From Pseudoalteromonas shioyasakiensis (GTDB lineage: Bacteria; Pseudomonadota; Gammaproteobacteria; Enterobacterales; Alteromonadaceae): a DNA stretch of 64,000 nt. Made by a program: the position numbers and the translations under genes. The stretch is taken from positions 1,074,001 through 1,138,000 of the forward strand of contig NZ_CP077770.1 in the NCBI RefSeq assembly GCF_019134595.1. The letters are read 5' to 3'. The notes under the pieces were generated by a model. That model worked only from the letters and a program-made list of their open reading frames with translations. It searched no databases and was not told the origin of the DNA. How positions within the stretch are numbered: the first letter of the stretch is position 1; every line of letters starts with the position of its first letter. This document shows positions 18,611 through 26,987 of the stretch, piece by piece.

Positions 18611-19465
18611 ATGAAATTTGGTTCTATTGCAGTGGTTTCACTGATTGTGCTGTTATTAACTGGTTGTACGACAATGAAAGTTGAGGAATCTCACTTTTTA
18701 TATCCAGATAAAAAAATAACGATGCAGGAAATACAAAGTATTAATGCCACCGCCAAAACGCAGGAGGTAACTTTAACCACCGATGAGGGCACTAGACTTA
18801 AGGGTACCCTTATTAAAGTTGCAGATGCTCGCGCTACGGTAATTTACTTTGGTGGTAACCAGTTTCGCGTTAGTGCCGCAGGTGGGGAGCCTGCCAAGCT
18901 ACTTTTACCTTTTCAAGTTAATATTTTAATGATGGATCATCGTGGTTATGGGCTTAGTTCTGGAGTACCTAGCGTAGCTAATCTGCAAGCTGATGCATTA
19001 CAGGTATTTGATTATGTGAAAGGCAGATCAGACCTAAATACTTTGCCTGTGGTGATCCATGGTCATTCTTTAGGAAGTATGATCGCAGGTTATCTTGCCA
19101 GTCAGCGCAACGTTGATGCTCTGGTACTCGAGGGGAGTGTGACAAATGTTGAACAGATGACAGCAGCACGAATTCCGTGGTTTGCTAAACCGTTTGTTAG
19201 TGTTGAGTTTAGTAAAGAGATTAAACAAGTCGATAATTTAAAAGCGTTACAAGTTTATCAAGCACCGCTATTAATAATCACCGGTGAAAAAGACACTCAA
19301 ACTCCACCTGAGTTAGCCAAATCACTATATCAACATGCAAAATCTCAGCAAAAGCAGATTTACATTGCAAAAGGAAAGCACCATTCTAATGCGTTAACAG
19401 GTAAACAGTTAGCAACTCATTATGATCAACTTCTAAAACAAATAATATTGGGTAAATCGTCATGA
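18611..19465 (+). CDS. Alpha/beta-hydrolase lipoprotein
   Basis: A 284-residue lipoprotein with lipobox LLTGC (Cys near residue 19). The alpha/beta-hydrolase core shows the nucleophile elbow GHSLG near residue 156, MMDHRGYG as the oxyanion-side segment, ITGEKDTQTPPE for the acid and GKHHSNAL for the catalytic His. It is probably a periplasm-facing esterase or peptidase-like enzyme of unknown substrate. ATG at 18611 has AGAAGGA upstream. The next gene starts inside its stop codon (ATGA overlap), so it leads a three-gene operon with a DUF2975 protein and a mini-HTH regulator. Confidence 0.85.
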   Translation: MKFGSIAVVSLIVLLLTGCTTMKVEESHFLYPDKKITMQEIQSINATAKTQEVTLTTDEGTRLKGTLIKVADARATVIYFGGNQFRVSAAGGEPAKLLLPFQVNILMMDHRGYGLSSGVPSVANLQADALQVFDYVKGRSDLNTLPVVIHGHSLGSMIAGYLASQRNVDALVLEGSVTNVEQMTAARIPWFAKPFVSVEFSKEIKQVDNLKALQVYQAPLLIITGEKDTQTPPELAKSLYQHAKSQQKQIYIAKGKHHSNALTGKQLATHYDQLLKQIILGKSS

Positions 19466-20019
19466 AAAAAATTGTTTGGATGAGTACGCTGATCCTAAGC
19501 TTGCTAATTTTTACGCTTATTAGCTTGTTAGTAACAAGCATTATTGTGCTTTTTAGTGACAGTGATGTTTTAAGTTTTACACAAAGTAACGGTGCGCATA
19601 TGTGGATTGGTCTTGAAGTCAGCGGCTCTTGGCAAGGAGTAGCGCAAACATTGAGTGAGCATGGTTTTGATAGTGTCTTATGGCTTGGTCTTGTGCAATT
19701 GCTACCGTTTATTCTTATCAACATAATTTTGATTCGGTTATTTTTGCTTTATCGACGTGGATCCTTCTTCGCTATTGAAAATATAAAATGTTTTAAATGG
19801 TTAGGTGGCGTATTATTGGCGCAATTTGTACTAGTTGTGTGTTACCCGTCACTACTTATCACTCTTCTTAATATAGCAACAGGAACTGATATGGGAAGGG
19901 TCGTGGCTATTCAAGATACTGATATTATAGGCTTAGTGATGGGATTAATTATTTATGTTATTGGTTGGATCATGGGTCAAGCACAGCAGCTACAAAAAGA
20001 GCAAGAGTTAGTGATTTAA
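19462..20019 (+). CDS. DUF2975 membrane protein
   Basis: A 185-residue membrane protein with four hydrophobic helices (about 10-35, 70-95, 110-140, 150-175). The segment RRGSFFAIENIKCFKWLG near the middle is typical of DUF2975. Its function is unknown. DUF2975 genes are commonly paired with a short HTH gene, as here: the regulator starts in the TAATG overlap with this stop. Together they look like a membrane-protein/regulator module. Confidence 0.85.
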   Translation: MKKIVWMSTLILSLLIFTLISLLVTSIIVLFSDSDVLSFTQSNGAHMWIGLEVSGSWQGVAQTLSEHGFDSVLWLGLVQLLPFILINIILIRLFLLYRRGSFFAIENIKCFKWLGGVLLAQFVLVVCYPSLLITLLNIATGTDMGRVVAIQDTDIIGLVMGLIIYVIGWIMGQAQQLQKEQELVI

Positions 20020-20225
20020 TGGCGATTATTATTGATTTAGATGTAGTGTTAGCTAAGCGAAAAATGAAGTCTGCAGAATTAGCTGAAGCGATAGGTATTA
20101 CGCCACAAAACTTATCAGTTCTTAGAGCAGGGCGAGCTAAAGCTGTACGCTTTACGACCTTAGATGCGATTTGTAAGCACTTAGGTTGCCAGCCTGGTGA
20201 TATTCTGCGTTTTGAAGACGATTAG
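20019..20225 (+). CDS. Mini XRE/Cro-type HTH regulator (HTH_26, YozG-like)
   Basis: A 68-residue protein that is just one helix-turn-helix domain: LAKRKMKSAELAEAIGIT, then QNLSVLRAGRAKAVRF, ending CQPGDILRFEDD. It starts at ATG 20019, overlapping the DUF2975 stop, and its own stop overlaps that of the converging AraC gene by 3 bases. It is closely related to the regulator at 22826 (shared AVRF/AIRF, TLdAIC and CQPGDIL segments). It probably autoregulates this operon. Confidence 0.88.
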   Translation: MAIIIDLDVVLAKRKMKSAELAEAIGITPQNLSVLRAGRAKAVRFTTLDAICKHLGCQPGDILRFEDD

Positions 20226-20992
20226 CGCAAAATGAGCTGTGTTTGTTTAGTCTGAGAGTCTTTTAATAACTTGCGGTATTTTGCTGGCGTGATATGCATT
20301 ATTGCTTTGAATTCTTTGATTAAATGAGGCTGATCGGTAAAGCCACACTCATGTGCAATATCTGCAAAGCTCATTTCGGGGTTATCTTTAATTGCTTGTT
20401 TAGCAAGTTTTACCCGGTAGATACGCTCAAAATACTTAGGGGTGACACCGCATTGCTCTTTAACTTGCCTTTCGAGCTGGCGTTGACTGAGTGGGGCAAG
20501 TTGGTAAGCAGTTTCGAGTGGCGTTAACTCAATAAGATTGCGGATTAGGTGCTTTGAGTGTCTGTTACTGTGGTTAATGTTTTTATTATCAGTAAAGTGG
20601 CGGCTAATAAGCGTAACAAACGTACCTAGGCTGGCATTATCTTTAAGATCTTCGGCAATTTCACATAGGGACGGCTCTGCAAGGAGTGGGTGAGCATTAC
20701 GCTTTAGTTCAGACAATACCGTAGGGTTAAAGCGAATACCGCAAAATTGTGCATCGTGTGAAAATGTGACTTTAGATGCTTGAGTCGATGTTTCTTGCAC
20801 TGCATAAGGGGCAGCAAGCGGCTTGTCATCAATTAAAACTTCACCAACAACAGGAAACACAAGCCCAGTGGCACCATCGCAAGCAAGCCATTGCTCTCCT
20901 TGAGAGTGTGCTGTGGCATACCAAATAGCTTGTATACTATCGGCAAGATTGCCCTTTGGGGTCATTAATTCGAGCGTTAAATGGTTACTCAT
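20222..20992 (-). CDS. AraC-family regulator with DUF6597-type N-terminus
   Basis: A 256-residue regulator. The N-terminal domain (about 1-150) contains CDGATGLVFPVVGEVLID and FCGIRFNP, as in AraC proteins of the DUF6597 class. The C-terminal double HTH (about 165-250) includes QLERQVKEQCGVTPKYFERI and SFADIAHECGFTDQPHLIKEFKAIMHITPAKYR. The start is ATG at 20992. No obvious partner gene is adjacent; it converges with the HTH gene. Confidence 0.88.
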   Translation of the reverse strand: MSNHLTLELMTPKGNLADSIQAIWYATAHSQGEQWLACDGATGLVFPVVGEVLIDDKPLAAPYAVQETSTQASKVTFSHDAQFCGIRFNPTVLSELKRNAHPLLAEPSLCEIAEDLKDNASLGTFVTLISRHFTDNKNINHSNRHSKHLIRNLIELTPLETAYQLAPLSQRQLERQVKEQCGVTPKYFERIYRVKLAKQAIKDNPEMSFADIAHECGFTDQPHLIKEFKAIMHITPAKYRKLLKDSQTKQTQLILR

Positions 20993-21148
20993 TAAACTTC
21001 ACTGCCTCTATGGATAGCGAAAGTATCATCAATTGAATAGCGTTGTGTCAATTTTTAGTCCAAAAGTAAGCTACATTAGGGGCTGTTATTCGCACCCTGT
21101 TTTTAATCCTGCTATGCTACGCCCATTAGCAATCACTGAGTATTTGAG

Positions 21149-21397
21149 ATGATTAACGATAACGATGTAATTGAAACATTAGACGAATTAGAAACATTTT
21201 TACGCCTAGTTGAAACTGGCGGTTTAGGGCTTGAGAATGTAACCGGTGTTGCTCTTGCAACCAACAATAGTGATGGTCGACCATTTATTGCGGTACTTGA
21301 TGATAAACATCAACTTTTACTTGGCCGTTACGTGACAAGTGAAGTGTATGAAAACGGTAAAGATATGGTACGTTACGGCACTAAAAAGCCGCATTAA
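21149..21397 (+). CDS. Small hypothetical protein, 82 aa
   Basis: An 82-residue soluble protein, not recognised. The N-terminal half is acidic and likely helical (NDVIETLDELETFLRLVE), the rest beta-like with LGRYVTSEVYENG. A GAG ribosome site lies close before the ATG. A strong terminator follows directly, which supports it being a real single-gene unit. Confidence 0.7.
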   Translation: MINDNDVIETLDELETFLRLVETGGLGLENVTGVALATNNSDGRPFIAVLDDKHQLLLGRYVTSEVYENGKDMVRYGTKKPH

Positions 21398-21410
21398 TCA
21401 TCACTGTTTA

Positions 21411-21448
21411 CCAATAAAAATGGGGCGAAGACGCCCCATTTTTATTGG
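21411..21448. terminator. Bidirectional terminator
   Basis: A perfect 17-bp stem (21411-21427 with 21432-21448, loop aaga), GC at its centre and A/T at the outside, serves both converging genes. The stop codon of the DUF533 gene (21442-21444) lies inside the right arm. Confidence 0.92.
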
Positions 21449-22092
21449 TAGTCGGCAAGCTCTCTGTGAATGCTCATTACCAGTTCATTAGGAATGCATA
21501 ATTGGTTAGCGAGCGTGTCTAAGTAGTGTTTAGAGATTGCTTGGTTTAAATCAATTGCGCTGGCACTGGCTGCATATACTTCAATGCCCATTTGTGCGTT
21601 AGGCACAGCGGCAACTAACTCTGATAGCTGCATTGGTTTTCTTAGCTCATCGAACAGCATGGCCTTTTCTTGCACAGACAATTGCATTGTTTCTACTTGT
21701 GCGAAGATTTTTTGTCTTTCCGTTTCATCAATGTGGCCATCAGCATAGGCGGCTGCAATCATAGCGCGCATGAGTAATAATTGCCCATCACTGTGATTAT
21801 CGTCGATGACATCATTAAATGACTGCTCGGGCAGCGTGGCGGGGGTAAAATCAAAACCACGAGAACTAGTTTGCTGCACTGGAGCCGCTTTTTGATCTGA
21901 GTATTGTTTATAGGCTTTCCAAGCAAGGCCACCGACAGCAGCAAGCGCACCATATTTTACGGCTTTTTTACTGCTCTTTTTAGTTTTTCCGCCCATTAAG
22001 CTGGTTAGTCCGCCGCCAGCAACGCCTCCTAAAAAACCACTCAGCGCGCCTGATTTATTTAAATTACCCACTAACTTTTGTAAGTCTTTCAT
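21442..22092 (-). CDS. DUF533 (YebE-like) TerB-fold protein
   Basis: A 216-residue protein. The N-terminus is glycine-rich and hydrophobic (GALSGFLGGVAGGGLTSLMGG, then AVKYGALAAVGGLAWKAYK). A C-terminal helical TerB-like domain follows (AMIAAAYADGHIDETERQKIF). This matches DUF533, an inner-membrane-associated family of unknown role, often stress-linked. GGAGAG lies before the ATG at 22092. Confidence 0.88.
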   Translation of the reverse strand: MKDLQKLVGNLNKSGALSGFLGGVAGGGLTSLMGGKTKKSSKKAVKYGALAAVGGLAWKAYKQYSDQKAAPVQQTSSRGFDFTPATLPEQSFNDVIDDNHSDGQLLLMRAMIAAAYADGHIDETERQKIFAQVETMQLSVQEKAMLFDELRKPMQLSELVAAVPNAQMGIEVYAASASAIDLNQAISKHYLDTLANQLCIPNELVMSIHRELADYQ

Positions 22093-22274
22093 TGTTCTCT
22101 CCTTGCAGTTATGTGCCCAGACTAGGTGATTTAAAATGAAAAGGAAACGAGATAAATGTTACAAAACACATCAGCTAACAATTATCTGCTTTAGGTACAC
22201 ATCTTTAGCTTGCTTAAAATACACCCAGTACTATAAGTTAGGGTTTCTGTTTAATTAATAATGAGGAAAAACTC

Positions 22275-22658
22275 ATGGCAGATAATTACACACCACCTGA
22301 AGCAAGCCTTCAGATGGCATCTGAAAATAACTCAGGGCAGGGGAAGGTAGACGATTTACCCGAGGGCATTAAAGGCTTTAGTTGGGGCGCTTTCTTGCTA
22401 AGTTGGATTTGGGCAATTGGCAACAGCACTTGGATTGGCTTATTGGCCTTAGTGCCTTATGTTGGTTTTATTGTGTCGATTTATCTGGGTTTTAAAGGCC
22501 GAGAAATGGCATGGCAAAATAAACGTTGGGATAGCGTTGAGCATTTTCAACGAGTACAAAAACAATGGTCATTTTGGGGCGTGTTGATCATTGGTGGCAT
22601 ATTTTTATTGGGTATTGTAGCGGCGATAGCTATCCCTGCTTACCAAGCCAATGTCTAA
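22275..22658 (+). CDS. Small membrane protein with pilin-like C-terminal motif
   Basis: A 127-residue protein. After a polar N-terminus (about 35 residues) come two hydrophobic helices with FSWGAFLLSWIWAIGN and VPYVGFIVSIYLGFKG, then NKRWDSVEHF, and a last helix ending GIVAAIAIPAYQANV. That ending resembles the GILAAIAIPAYQ stretch found at the start of type IV pilins, but here it is at the C-terminus. The function is unknown. A GAGG site precedes the ATG. Confidence 0.75.
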   Translation: MADNYTPPEASLQMASENNSGQGKVDDLPEGIKGFSWGAFLLSWIWAIGNSTWIGLLALVPYVGFIVSIYLGFKGREMAWQNKRWDSVEHFQRVQKQWSFWGVLIIGGIFLLGIVAAIAIPAYQANV

Positions 22659-22673
22659 CTTATAAATAGAGCG

Positions 22674-22699
22674 AAAAGCCAGTATTTACTGGCTTTTTT
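22674..22699 (+). terminator. Terminator after small membrane protein gene
   Basis: AAAAGCCAGT / ACTGGCTTTT stem with a short loop followed by a run of T. Confidence 0.88.
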
Positions 22700-22760
22700 T
22701 ATGCCTGAAATGGTCAAAATATGGGTTTAATTACTTACTGAGTTATTATGTTTTTCATTC

Positions 22761-22787
22761 TTTATTTTACGATAATCGTAAAATAAA
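22761..22787. promoter_or_regulatory. Perfect 27-base palindrome, probable operator
   Basis: Two 13-base arms (left arm tttattttacgat) flank a single central A with no mismatch. It sits directly upstream of a TTGACA -35 box of the mini-HTH operon, a position suited to autoregulation or activation. Confidence 0.7.
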
Positions 22788-22789
22788 GT

Positions 22790-22818
22790 TTGACAATCAT
22801 AAATCCGCTGTGTACTTT
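22790..22818 (+). promoter_or_regulatory. Sigma-70 promoter of the mini-HTH operon, possibly leaderless
   Basis: TTGACA at 22790-22795 is a perfect -35 box. Seventeen bases later TACTTT (22813-22818) is a weak -10. The predicted start site is at about 22825, immediately at the ATG (22826), which has no ribosome site. A leaderless transcript is therefore likely. Confidence 0.55.
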
Positions 22819-22825
22819 TTAGACT

Positions 22826-23038
22826 ATGAAAATACGAATCAACCTAGATATAGAATTGGCAAAGAACAAAATGCAGCTGAAAGAGCTATCTCAGCGCATT
22901 GATATTTCTATGACCAATTTATCATTACTAAAAAACGGAAAAGTGAAAGCGATCCGCTTTAGTACCCTTGAAGCTATTTGTGAAGAGCTTAATTGCCAAC
23001 CCGGCGATATTTTGGTGTACGAACGCGATAGCGAATAA
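22826..23038 (+). CDS. Mini XRE/Cro-type HTH regulator (HTH_26), paralogue
   Basis: A 70-residue single-HTH protein: LAKNKMQLKELSQRIDIS, TNLSLLKNGKVKAIRF, LEAICEELNCQPGDIL. About half its residues match the protein at 20019. The ATG at 22826 lacks a ribosome site (see promoter). A membrane protein gene follows after 31 bases, with its own GGAGGG site. Here the regulator gene precedes the membrane gene, the reverse order of the first module. Confidence 0.88.
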   Translation: MKIRINLDIELAKNKMQLKELSQRIDISMTNLSLLKNGKVKAIRFSTLEAICEELNCQPGDILVYERDSE

Positions 23039-23069
23039 CTTTACAACGCAACAGGATTTTGGAGGGCAT

Positions 23070-23684
23070 ATGCTCAACCGTGACTATTTACTACCCGGCA
23101 TAGCAGCAGGATTACTCGCTGTCATTTTTCCCATGTACTGGATTTCAGTATTTGGCGAAACACTTGATGGCTTAGGAGAAGCGCTCAAGCTTGATTTACA
23201 AAGCTTAAACTTTTCAGACTTTGTGTTTGTGATCATCGGTGCACTTGAAATTTACGTGTACCTGAGTTTACGCAAAGCACTAAAAGATATGTTTGATGTT
23301 GAAGGTGTACGCATACTGTTATGTGTGTTGGCGGTGCTGGTATTAGCTTTTCATGCCACTGTGTTATGCGATGTTTATCTTGCCGTAGCTGGTGATAAAG
23401 CATCGAATGATGTAGTAGAAAGTATTTCAATTATTGCCATAGTGGTCTCGGCTGGGAGTTTAGGCTTGTATGCGTTAGTGGGTTTGATCACAGCCGCGTT
23501 ATTACTAACAAAGCGCCATGGAATGTCATCGTTGCTAACGGTGTTTTCTATCCTATTGTTGCTAATGTGCATCTTACAGCTAACGGTGATTTTTGCTTAC
23601 TTGAATGTGTTTTTATTCCCAGCAGCATTATTAATTTTAATGGTGTTCTTTATCAAAAAACCTGAGCAAATCGAAGTGATTTAA
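23070..23684 (+). CDS. Six-helix membrane protein of mini-HTH operon
   Basis: A 204-residue integral membrane protein with about six hydrophobic helices and few soluble loops; ends FFIKKPEQIEVI. The start is ATG at 23070, 3 bases after GGAGGGC. It follows the mini-HTH gene in the same operon and so occupies the place of the DUF2975 protein in the first module. I do not recognise a specific family. Confidence 0.75.
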   Translation: MLNRDYLLPGIAAGLLAVIFPMYWISVFGETLDGLGEALKLDLQSLNFSDFVFVIIGALEIYVYLSLRKALKDMFDVEGVRILLCVLAVLVLAFHATVLCDVYLAVAGDKASNDVVESISIIAIVVSAGSLGLYALVGLITAALLLTKRHGMSSLLTVFSILLLLMCILQLTVIFAYLNVFLFPAALLILMVFFIKKPEQIEVI

Positions 23685-23712
23685 CAACGCTTTGTAACAC
23701 AAGGAATAGGGT

Positions 23713-24942
23713 ATGAGCTGGTTTAAAACGATTCTGTTAACGCTATTTTTGTCATTTGTTTGGGCTGCTACCTGTGTATATGGTGGGGTCAGTGGTTGGT
23801 TTTTAAAACCCATTGCCGAAACGGGCAATACTGAGCAATTTATTGCTAACAGTCAGGCGCTGATTGACAACAATCACGCAAACATTGCTTATGTTTTGAT
23901 TGAAAATGGCCAAGTGGTTTTTCAAGATTACTCAAAAAGCAAAGATGAAATAACCGCAAATACTTTGTTCCCAGTGGCATCGCTCAGTAAATTTATTACC
24001 GCCTATGGCGTGATGACTCTGGCTGAGCAACAACAAATTCGTTTAGATCACGCGATTAATGAGCAACTGACGGGTTGGCAGTTACCTGAATCAGAGTTTG
24101 ATAATCAATCAGTTAGCCTTGCTCATCTGTTATCTCATACTGCGGGGCTTGGCGATGGTTTGGGCTTTGCTGATATTGAGCTAAATGAAACCGTACCAAG
24201 CTTGCTTGCGTCGCTAAACAAGCCGCTATCATCAACGGGTGTGCGTGAAATTAAAGTCACCAAGCCTGTGGGCGATTTTCAGTATTCTGGGGGCGGCTAT
24301 TTGATGCTTGAGCTGCTGGTAGAAGAAAAAACGAATCAACGCTTTGCAACTTGGATGGCTGATAACGTCTTTAAGCCAGTCAATATGACTGATGCCAGTT
24401 ACGATGTACTAACTGAGTTAGATAACATTGCACCTGCTTATGATAAAAGCGGGCAAGCTGCGGGGCATTTTCAATACGCATCGGCAGCGGCAACAGGCTT
24501 ACTGGCAAGTAGCCATGACTTAATCGCTTTAGTGCAAGCATTAACATCACCTCAAACAGGGCAGTTAAGCCCGCAAATGATCAGCACCATGCGAGAACCA
24601 TTGGCAATTAGCTTAGGCGCACCAATTTGGGGGCTAGGTACCATGCTTTATGCACCAACAGCATCGGGAGATTTTGTGTTTGGCCATGATGGCGCGAATG
24701 AGCCAGCAATAAATAGCACGCTTCGCATCAACCCAGATAACAATGATGCAATCATCGTACTTAGCAGCGGCGGAGAACATATTGCATCAAAGCTCGGTTA
24801 TGAATGGACGCTTTGGCAAACCGGTTACCCCGACTTTTTAGCGTTTGATGTTGCCCTGCAAAGCGCTTTTGTACCCTGCTTAATAGGCCTTAGTATTATC
24901 TTGATAGGTATGCTTGTGGTGCGTTTCAAAAAAGCGAAATAA
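23713..24942 (+). CDS. Membrane-anchored beta-lactamase-family serine hydrolase
   Basis: A 409-residue protein with an N-terminal signal/anchor helix, a beta-lactamase class C / penicillin-binding-like domain and a C-terminal helix (about 380-402) followed by basic residues. The nucleophile motif is Ser90-Leu-Ser-Lys93 (SxxK). QYSGGGY supplies the second-site Tyr, and FGHDGANEP takes the place of KTG. Such proteins include esterases and D-aminopeptidases, so resistance is not implied. It starts 28 bases after the membrane gene stop and may be cotranscribed with the mini-HTH operon. Confidence 0.88.
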   Translation: MSWFKTILLTLFLSFVWAATCVYGGVSGWFLKPIAETGNTEQFIANSQALIDNNHANIAYVLIENGQVVFQDYSKSKDEITANTLFPVASLSKFITAYGVMTLAEQQQIRLDHAINEQLTGWQLPESEFDNQSVSLAHLLSHTAGLGDGLGFADIELNETVPSLLASLNKPLSSTGVREIKVTKPVGDFQYSGGGYLMLELLVEEKTNQRFATWMADNVFKPVNMTDASYDVLTELDNIAPAYDKSGQAAGHFQYASAAATGLLASSHDLIALVQALTSPQTGQLSPQMISTMREPLAISLGAPIWGLGTMLYAPTASGDFVFGHDGANEPAINSTLRINPDNNDAIIVLSSGGEHIASKLGYEWTLWQTGYPDFLAFDVALQSAFVPCLIGLSIILIGMLVVRFKKAK

Positions 24943-25063
24943 GCAATTGATGTTAGGCTTAAATTATTTTTCCGCTTTACCCAGTAATTAGTAGCATTGT
25001 CATTGTTCATTAACGTGAACAGCTATAGTATTTGCTTTAAATTGATTATTCAGGGTAGGGCGC

Positions 25064-26020
25064 ATGTTACGATTTTTTTCTATAGACCAAGGTGTGATCA
25101 CAGAAACTGAGCCAGCTGCTGATACGCCTCTTGCAACCGCCATAAAAAATGCCCACTGGATTGATACCATAAATCCAACCGAAGAAGAACGACAAGCGCT
25201 GGCAAGCACGCTTAATATCACATTACCTGGTGCTGATGATGTTGAAGAAATCGAAGCCTCTTCCCGTTGTTTTATTGACCATGAAGGCTTGCATGTGCAT
25301 GCGCTTTTCATGTCACCAAATGAAGGGCGCTTTAATACGGTAACCGTGGCTTGTTTGCTACAAGACAACTGCTTGCTTACAATCCGCGATGATGAACTAG
25401 CCGATTTTCGTCTATTACGACTGCGTGCACGGAAAGGGCAAGTGGCGTGTGATAATCCGAAGCAACTTTTGGTGACTTTATTTGACCAAAAAGTCGAAAA
25501 CCACGCTGACATGCTTGAAGACATGCATCACCAGTTAGAAAAACTTAGTGCCTATGTACTTGAAGAGGATGACTCTGACTTAGAAGAAGCTGTTAGCCGA
25601 ATTTCTCGTCTAGAAGATAACAACGGTAAGGTGCGTTTATGTTTGATGGATACACGCCGGAATATCTCGTTTTTACTGCGCCACCTAGGAGCGCCGACAG
25701 AAGACCGCGAATCACTACGTGAAATTGTACTCGATATTGATACCCTTATGTCTCACTGTACATTTTTGTTTGATAAGGTGAATTTCTTAATGGACTCGAC
25801 TCAGGGTTTTATTAACATCGAACAAAACCAAATTATCAAAACCTTCTCTATTGCCTCAGTGGTGTTTTTACCGCCGACCGTTGTCGCCAGTATCTATGGG
25901 ATGAATTTTAACAGCATGCCTGAACTGCAATGGGCATGGGGTTACCCGTTTGCAATTGGCATTATGTTGCTGTCTGGCTTTGCACCTTACTTGTTCTTTA
26001 AACATAAAGGCTGGTTGTAA
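25064..26020 (+). CDS. corA: Magnesium/cobalt transporter CorA
   Basis: A 318-residue inner-membrane channel closely similar along its whole length to enterobacterial CorA. An N-terminal cytoplasmic domain includes DDVEEIEASSR and ITIRDDELADFRL-like segments. A long helix follows (KVRLCLMDTRRNISFLLR), then two C-terminal transmembrane helices with the selectivity motif GMNFNSMPELQW, and a basic end FFKHKGWL. It forms pentamers that take up Mg2+ (also Co2+ and Ni2+). It appears monocistronic. Confidence 0.96.
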   Translation: MLRFFSIDQGVITETEPAADTPLATAIKNAHWIDTINPTEEERQALASTLNITLPGADDVEEIEASSRCFIDHEGLHVHALFMSPNEGRFNTVTVACLLQDNCLLTIRDDELADFRLLRLRARKGQVACDNPKQLLVTLFDQKVENHADMLEDMHHQLEKLSAYVLEEDDSDLEEAVSRISRLEDNNGKVRLCLMDTRRNISFLLRHLGAPTEDRESLREIVLDIDTLMSHCTFLFDKVNFLMDSTQGFINIEQNQIIKTFSIASVVFLPPTVVASIYGMNFNSMPELQWAWGYPFAIGIMLLSGFAPYLFFKHKGWL

Positions 26021-26030
26021 CAAAGCATAA

Positions 26031-26052
26031 AAAAGCCCAGCAAATGCTGGGC
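26031..26052 (-). terminator. Hairpin terminator facing leftward transcription
   Basis: GCCCAGCA / TGCTGGGC with a 2-base loop, preceded by six A. The U run therefore forms in leftward RNA, so it would stop transcripts coming from dps; for corA there is no T run behind it. Confidence 0.55.
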
Positions 26053-26078
26053 AAGGGGTCTTCGGATAGACCTAGGGA

Positions 26079-26245
26079 TTGTACCAATCCGCAATAATAC
26101 TTAATCATTTTGAGGGATTAAACCTGTCGCTATCTGCGTTAAAAATTTCTGATTTAGATCAACTAAAAAACGAAATTCTTGCCTTGTTAGCAACGAGGTT
26201 TTATTGCCTCAAAATAGACCACTTAATTAAGCGAATTGGTATTAA
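26079..26245. mobile_element. MITE-like fold-back element, about 167 bp
   Basis: The two ends are inverted (TACCAATCCGC at 26082-26092; GCGAATTGGTA at 26231-26241). The inverted similarity continues inward: CTTAAT, ATTTTGAGG and TAAACC on the left recur as complements on the right, giving arms of about 50 bases. No transposase is encoded. The right end overlaps the stop codon of dps (26242-26244). I recall similar elements being common in Pseudoalteromonas genomes; copy number here cannot be checked. Confidence 0.7.
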
Positions 26246-26760
26246 CCTTTCAATTCGCCGGTAGACGATTCGATATGTGCACGAACAAACCATTGGAATT
26301 GTTCTAAGTCAGCCAGTTGGCCGGTGATCATATCTTCAGATACTGGGTCTAGCTCACCAAGCTTTTCGATAGCTGCACGGTGGTCTTTATTAACACCGTT
26401 ATACACTTTATCAAGCGCTGTTAGGTGGTCAGTAACTAAGCCTTTACCAATTGAATAATCTTGCCAAGTACGGCGTTCTACAATTGATTGTGGTGTGCCA
26501 ACAGGTACGCCGCCCATGGTTGCAATACGCTCTGCAATCGTGTCAGTCATCTCTTGCACTGCGCTTACTTGTGGGTCTAACATTTCGTGTACACCAATAA
26601 AATTAGGGCCAACAACATTCCAATGAATGTGTTTTAAAGTGAGGTGTAAATCGATTAAAGCGACCATGCGCTGGTCTAGAATTGCAATCGTGTCAGCTGC
26701 AGCTTGGTCTTTAACACCTGGTGCTGTAAATTCTGCGATTTTTGATGATGAATTACTCAT
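26242..26760 (-). CDS. dps: Dps-family ferritin-like DNA-protection protein
   Basis: A 172-residue protein. The ferroxidase-site residues of Dps are visible: His in LTLKHIHWNVVG and Asp/Glu in HEMLDPQVSAVQEMTDTIAERIA. The protein forms 12-subunit shells that oxidise and store iron with peroxide and can bind DNA. GGAGGAG lies 3 bases before the ATG at 26760. The stop codon lies at the edge of the fold-back element, so the last residues could have changed by its insertion, but the C-terminus looks normal. Confidence 0.95.
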   Translation of the reverse strand: MSNSSSKIAEFTAPGVKDQAAADTIAILDQRMVALIDLHLTLKHIHWNVVGPNFIGVHEMLDPQVSAVQEMTDTIAERIATMGGVPVGTPQSIVERRTWQDYSIGKGLVTDHLTALDKVYNGVNKDHRAAIEKLGELDPVSEDMITGQLADLEQFQWFVRAHIESSTGELKG

Positions 26761-26987
26761 TACTCCTCCGAGATTATCTATAAATTTCCTTTCGCTTTTA
26801 AATTAAAAAGCGTGTGTAGTTATTTAGAAAGCAAGCGTTGTGCCTAAAATGAATATAAAGTTAAACTGTTGAATTTTAAGGCTTTATTTTATTTTATTTT
26901 GAGGCGGGGTGGTTGTGGTGAGGTATGACTATGAAAACTCTGCACACCTTCTGTAAAAAATTCAGTGTGCAGATACAAATTTACGAC

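Noticed and set aside
23713..24942. Beta-lactam resistance gene
   Set aside because: SxxK and Tyr motifs are shared by many esterases and peptidases; membrane anchors at both ends and the lack of KTG argue against a true beta-lactamase.
26079..26264. 61-codon open frame inside the fold-back element
   Set aside because: It lies wholly in inverted-repeat DNA and overlaps dps antisense; explained by the element.
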